Below are positions 6,349 to 7,186 of a stretch of DNA of 7,186 nucleotides, one piece after another. The position numbers and the translations under genes were made by a program. Below the pieces are notes generated by a model, which was given only the letters and a program-made list of their open reading frames with translations, was not told where the DNA came from and made no database searches. The DNA comes from Puniceicoccales bacterium. Lineage in GTDB: Bacteria; Verrucomicrobiota; Verrucomicrobiia; Opitutales; UBA953. The stretch spans positions 1 to 7,186 of the forward strand of contig JAITPT010000180.1 in assembly GCA_031289285.1 (NCBI GenBank). Direction: 5' to 3'. Within the stretch, counting starts at the first letter, position 1. Every line of letters begins with the position of its first letter.

Positions 6349-7186
6349 ATGGAACACGCTTTTACTCTGGAAATCAAAAGTATCTTGCAAAAAACGTTCG
6401 GCGACATCGCCAAAACGATTTTTGAAAAATCGCTTCTCTTGAACTACTTGAACGAAAAGACGCGTTCGGCGGAGCGTGGCTCGAAATCGCGTGGCGCGTT
6501 TGCCAATCTTTATGCGATATTTGTCCTTCTCGAAGATTATCTCAAAAATGGTTTCGATAAAAAAGACGGATATACAACCGAATACGAAGGTGCGGTGTTC
6601 GGCGACCTGTCCGCTCGCCAACGCCAACTTCCATTCGGAGAAAAATTACAAAACCATGCTCTCAACAATCGCGTCAATGCCGAGTTTCTAAAATTTTTCC
6701 CAAACTCAGAAAGCATTCCAATTTTACGAAATCTTGACACCAACCGTTATTGGTTCAACGAAAACTTATTAAAAATCGAAATAGAAAACACAACCTATAA
6801 CATCGCCGCTGTCGTTATCCAAAGTATTGATAAATACATTGAAGTCAAACAACATTTATTTCTCGATTTCATCAAGAAATGCGAAGAACTACAATCGCTG
6901 AAAAATAAATCCTCTAAGGAAGCAGAAGATTTTATAAGTTCCTTACTTGCACCCAATGTTGACGCACGTCTTTTTGAAATTGTGAGTTATGCAATTTTGA
7001 AGTCTTTCTACCATGACCAGAAAATTTATTGGGGCTTCTCGCCAGAACATCTTCAAGCCGAACAGTTACAACTCTATAAAACAGGTCGAACAAATGCCAA
7101 CGATGGTGGTATTGATTTTGTGATGCGGCCACTTGGACGCTTCTTTCAAGTGACCGAAACACTTGATTTCAAAAAATACTTCCTTG
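6349..7186 (+). CDS. Probable type II restriction endonuclease, 3' end outside the window
   Basis: An uninterrupted frame runs from ATG 6349 through 279 codons to the window edge with no stop. It follows a DNA methyltransferase by 11 bases and has its own Shine-Dalgarno, so it is most likely the partner restriction endonuclease. The first 200 residues are mostly charged and helical-looking, with no motif I can name. From about residue 204 the pattern fits a PD-(D/E)XK nuclease core: a helix with Glu210 (DARLFEIVSYAIL), then TGRTNANDGGIDF (245-257) with candidate metal-binding Asp256, then the strand RFFQVTE (264-270). DGGID followed by a Q-x-x strand recalls Mrr-like nucleases, but the usual lysine is a threonine (QVT). 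No signal peptide or membrane segment is seen, so a cytoplasmic enzyme is expected. An ApaLI-like family is one candidate that I cannot confirm. If the methyltransferase targets ATGCAT, the nuclease should cut there. AT-rich composition matches the methyltransferase. Confidence 0.75.
   Translation, partial: MEHAFTLEIKSILQKTFGDIAKTIFEKSLLLNYLNEKTRSAERGSKSRGAFANLYAIFVLLEDYLKNGFDKKDGYTTEYEGAVFGDLSARQRQLPFGEKLQNHALNNRVNAEFLKFFPNSESIPILRNLDTNRYWFNENLLKIEIENTTYNIAAVVIQSIDKYIEVKQHLFLDFIKKCEELQSLKNKSSKEAEDFISSLLAPNVDARLFEIVSYAILKSFYHDQKIYWGFSPEHLQAEQLQLYKTGRTNANDGGIDFVMRPLGRFFQVTETLDFKKYFL

Larger units (their letters stand above)
5293..7186 (+). other. AT-rich restriction-modification island (continues past the window)
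   Basis: From the end of the fusA terminator to the window edge, base composition and codon choice change sharply. Codons such as AAA, TTT, GAA, ATT and TTA become common, whereas fusA and rpsG favour C- or G-ending codons. The stretch contains only the methyltransferase and nuclease genes, plus a 79-base leader. This is what a horizontally acquired R-M unit would look like. No transposase, integrase, tRNA or flanking repeat is visible at the left edge, and the right edge is outside the window, so the mechanism and extent are unknown. Confidence 0.6.

Overview
The window is about 7.2 kb of bacterial chromosome in two compositionally different parts. Positions 1 to about 5290 are GC-rich with strongly C/G-ending codons (for example 45 of 60 bases are G or C in 3361-3420). 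They hold a TonB/TolA-like envelope protein followed by the classical str cluster: rpsL (S12), rpsG (S7) and fusA (EF-G). Positions from about 5293 to the right edge are clearly AT-richer (20 of 60 bases are G or C in 6781-6840) and hold a two-gene restriction-modification (R-M) cassette that runs off the window.

The organism cannot be fixed from this alone. The three translation-factor and ribosomal genes lack Shine-Dalgarno motifs and have C/A-rich leaders. EF-G is slightly long, and the envelope protein is a very proline-rich TonB/TolA-like transducer, which implies a Gram-negative double-membrane cell. High GC with weak Shine-Dalgarno use would fit a member of Verrucomicrobiota (Opitutaceae-like), but that is an inference of low to moderate confidence.

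Layout, left to right: a terminator-like hairpin (6-42) and a second near-perfect inverted repeat (52-75) precede the TonB/TolA-like gene (about 130-1842). A 164-base gap carries two A8 tracts and a plausible promoter for the str operon. rpsL (2007-2390), rpsG (2475-2948) and fusA (3027-5240) follow in the same direction with short gaps. A strong intrinsic terminator (5252-5292) closes fusA. The AT-rich cassette begins directly after it: a YhdJ-type (beta-class) N6-adenine DNA methyltransferase (5372-6337), then, 11 bases later, the first 279 codons of a probable type II restriction endonuclease (6349 to beyond 7186).

The str genes supply the ribosome's decoding-centre protein, a 30S assembly and exit-site protein, and the translocase. 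The methyltransferase and nuclease form a self-contained defence unit that looks acquired and inserted behind the fusA terminator. The most interesting points are the pairing of a YhdJ-like methyltransferase, solitary in E. coli, with its own nuclease, and that nuclease's unusual candidate active site.
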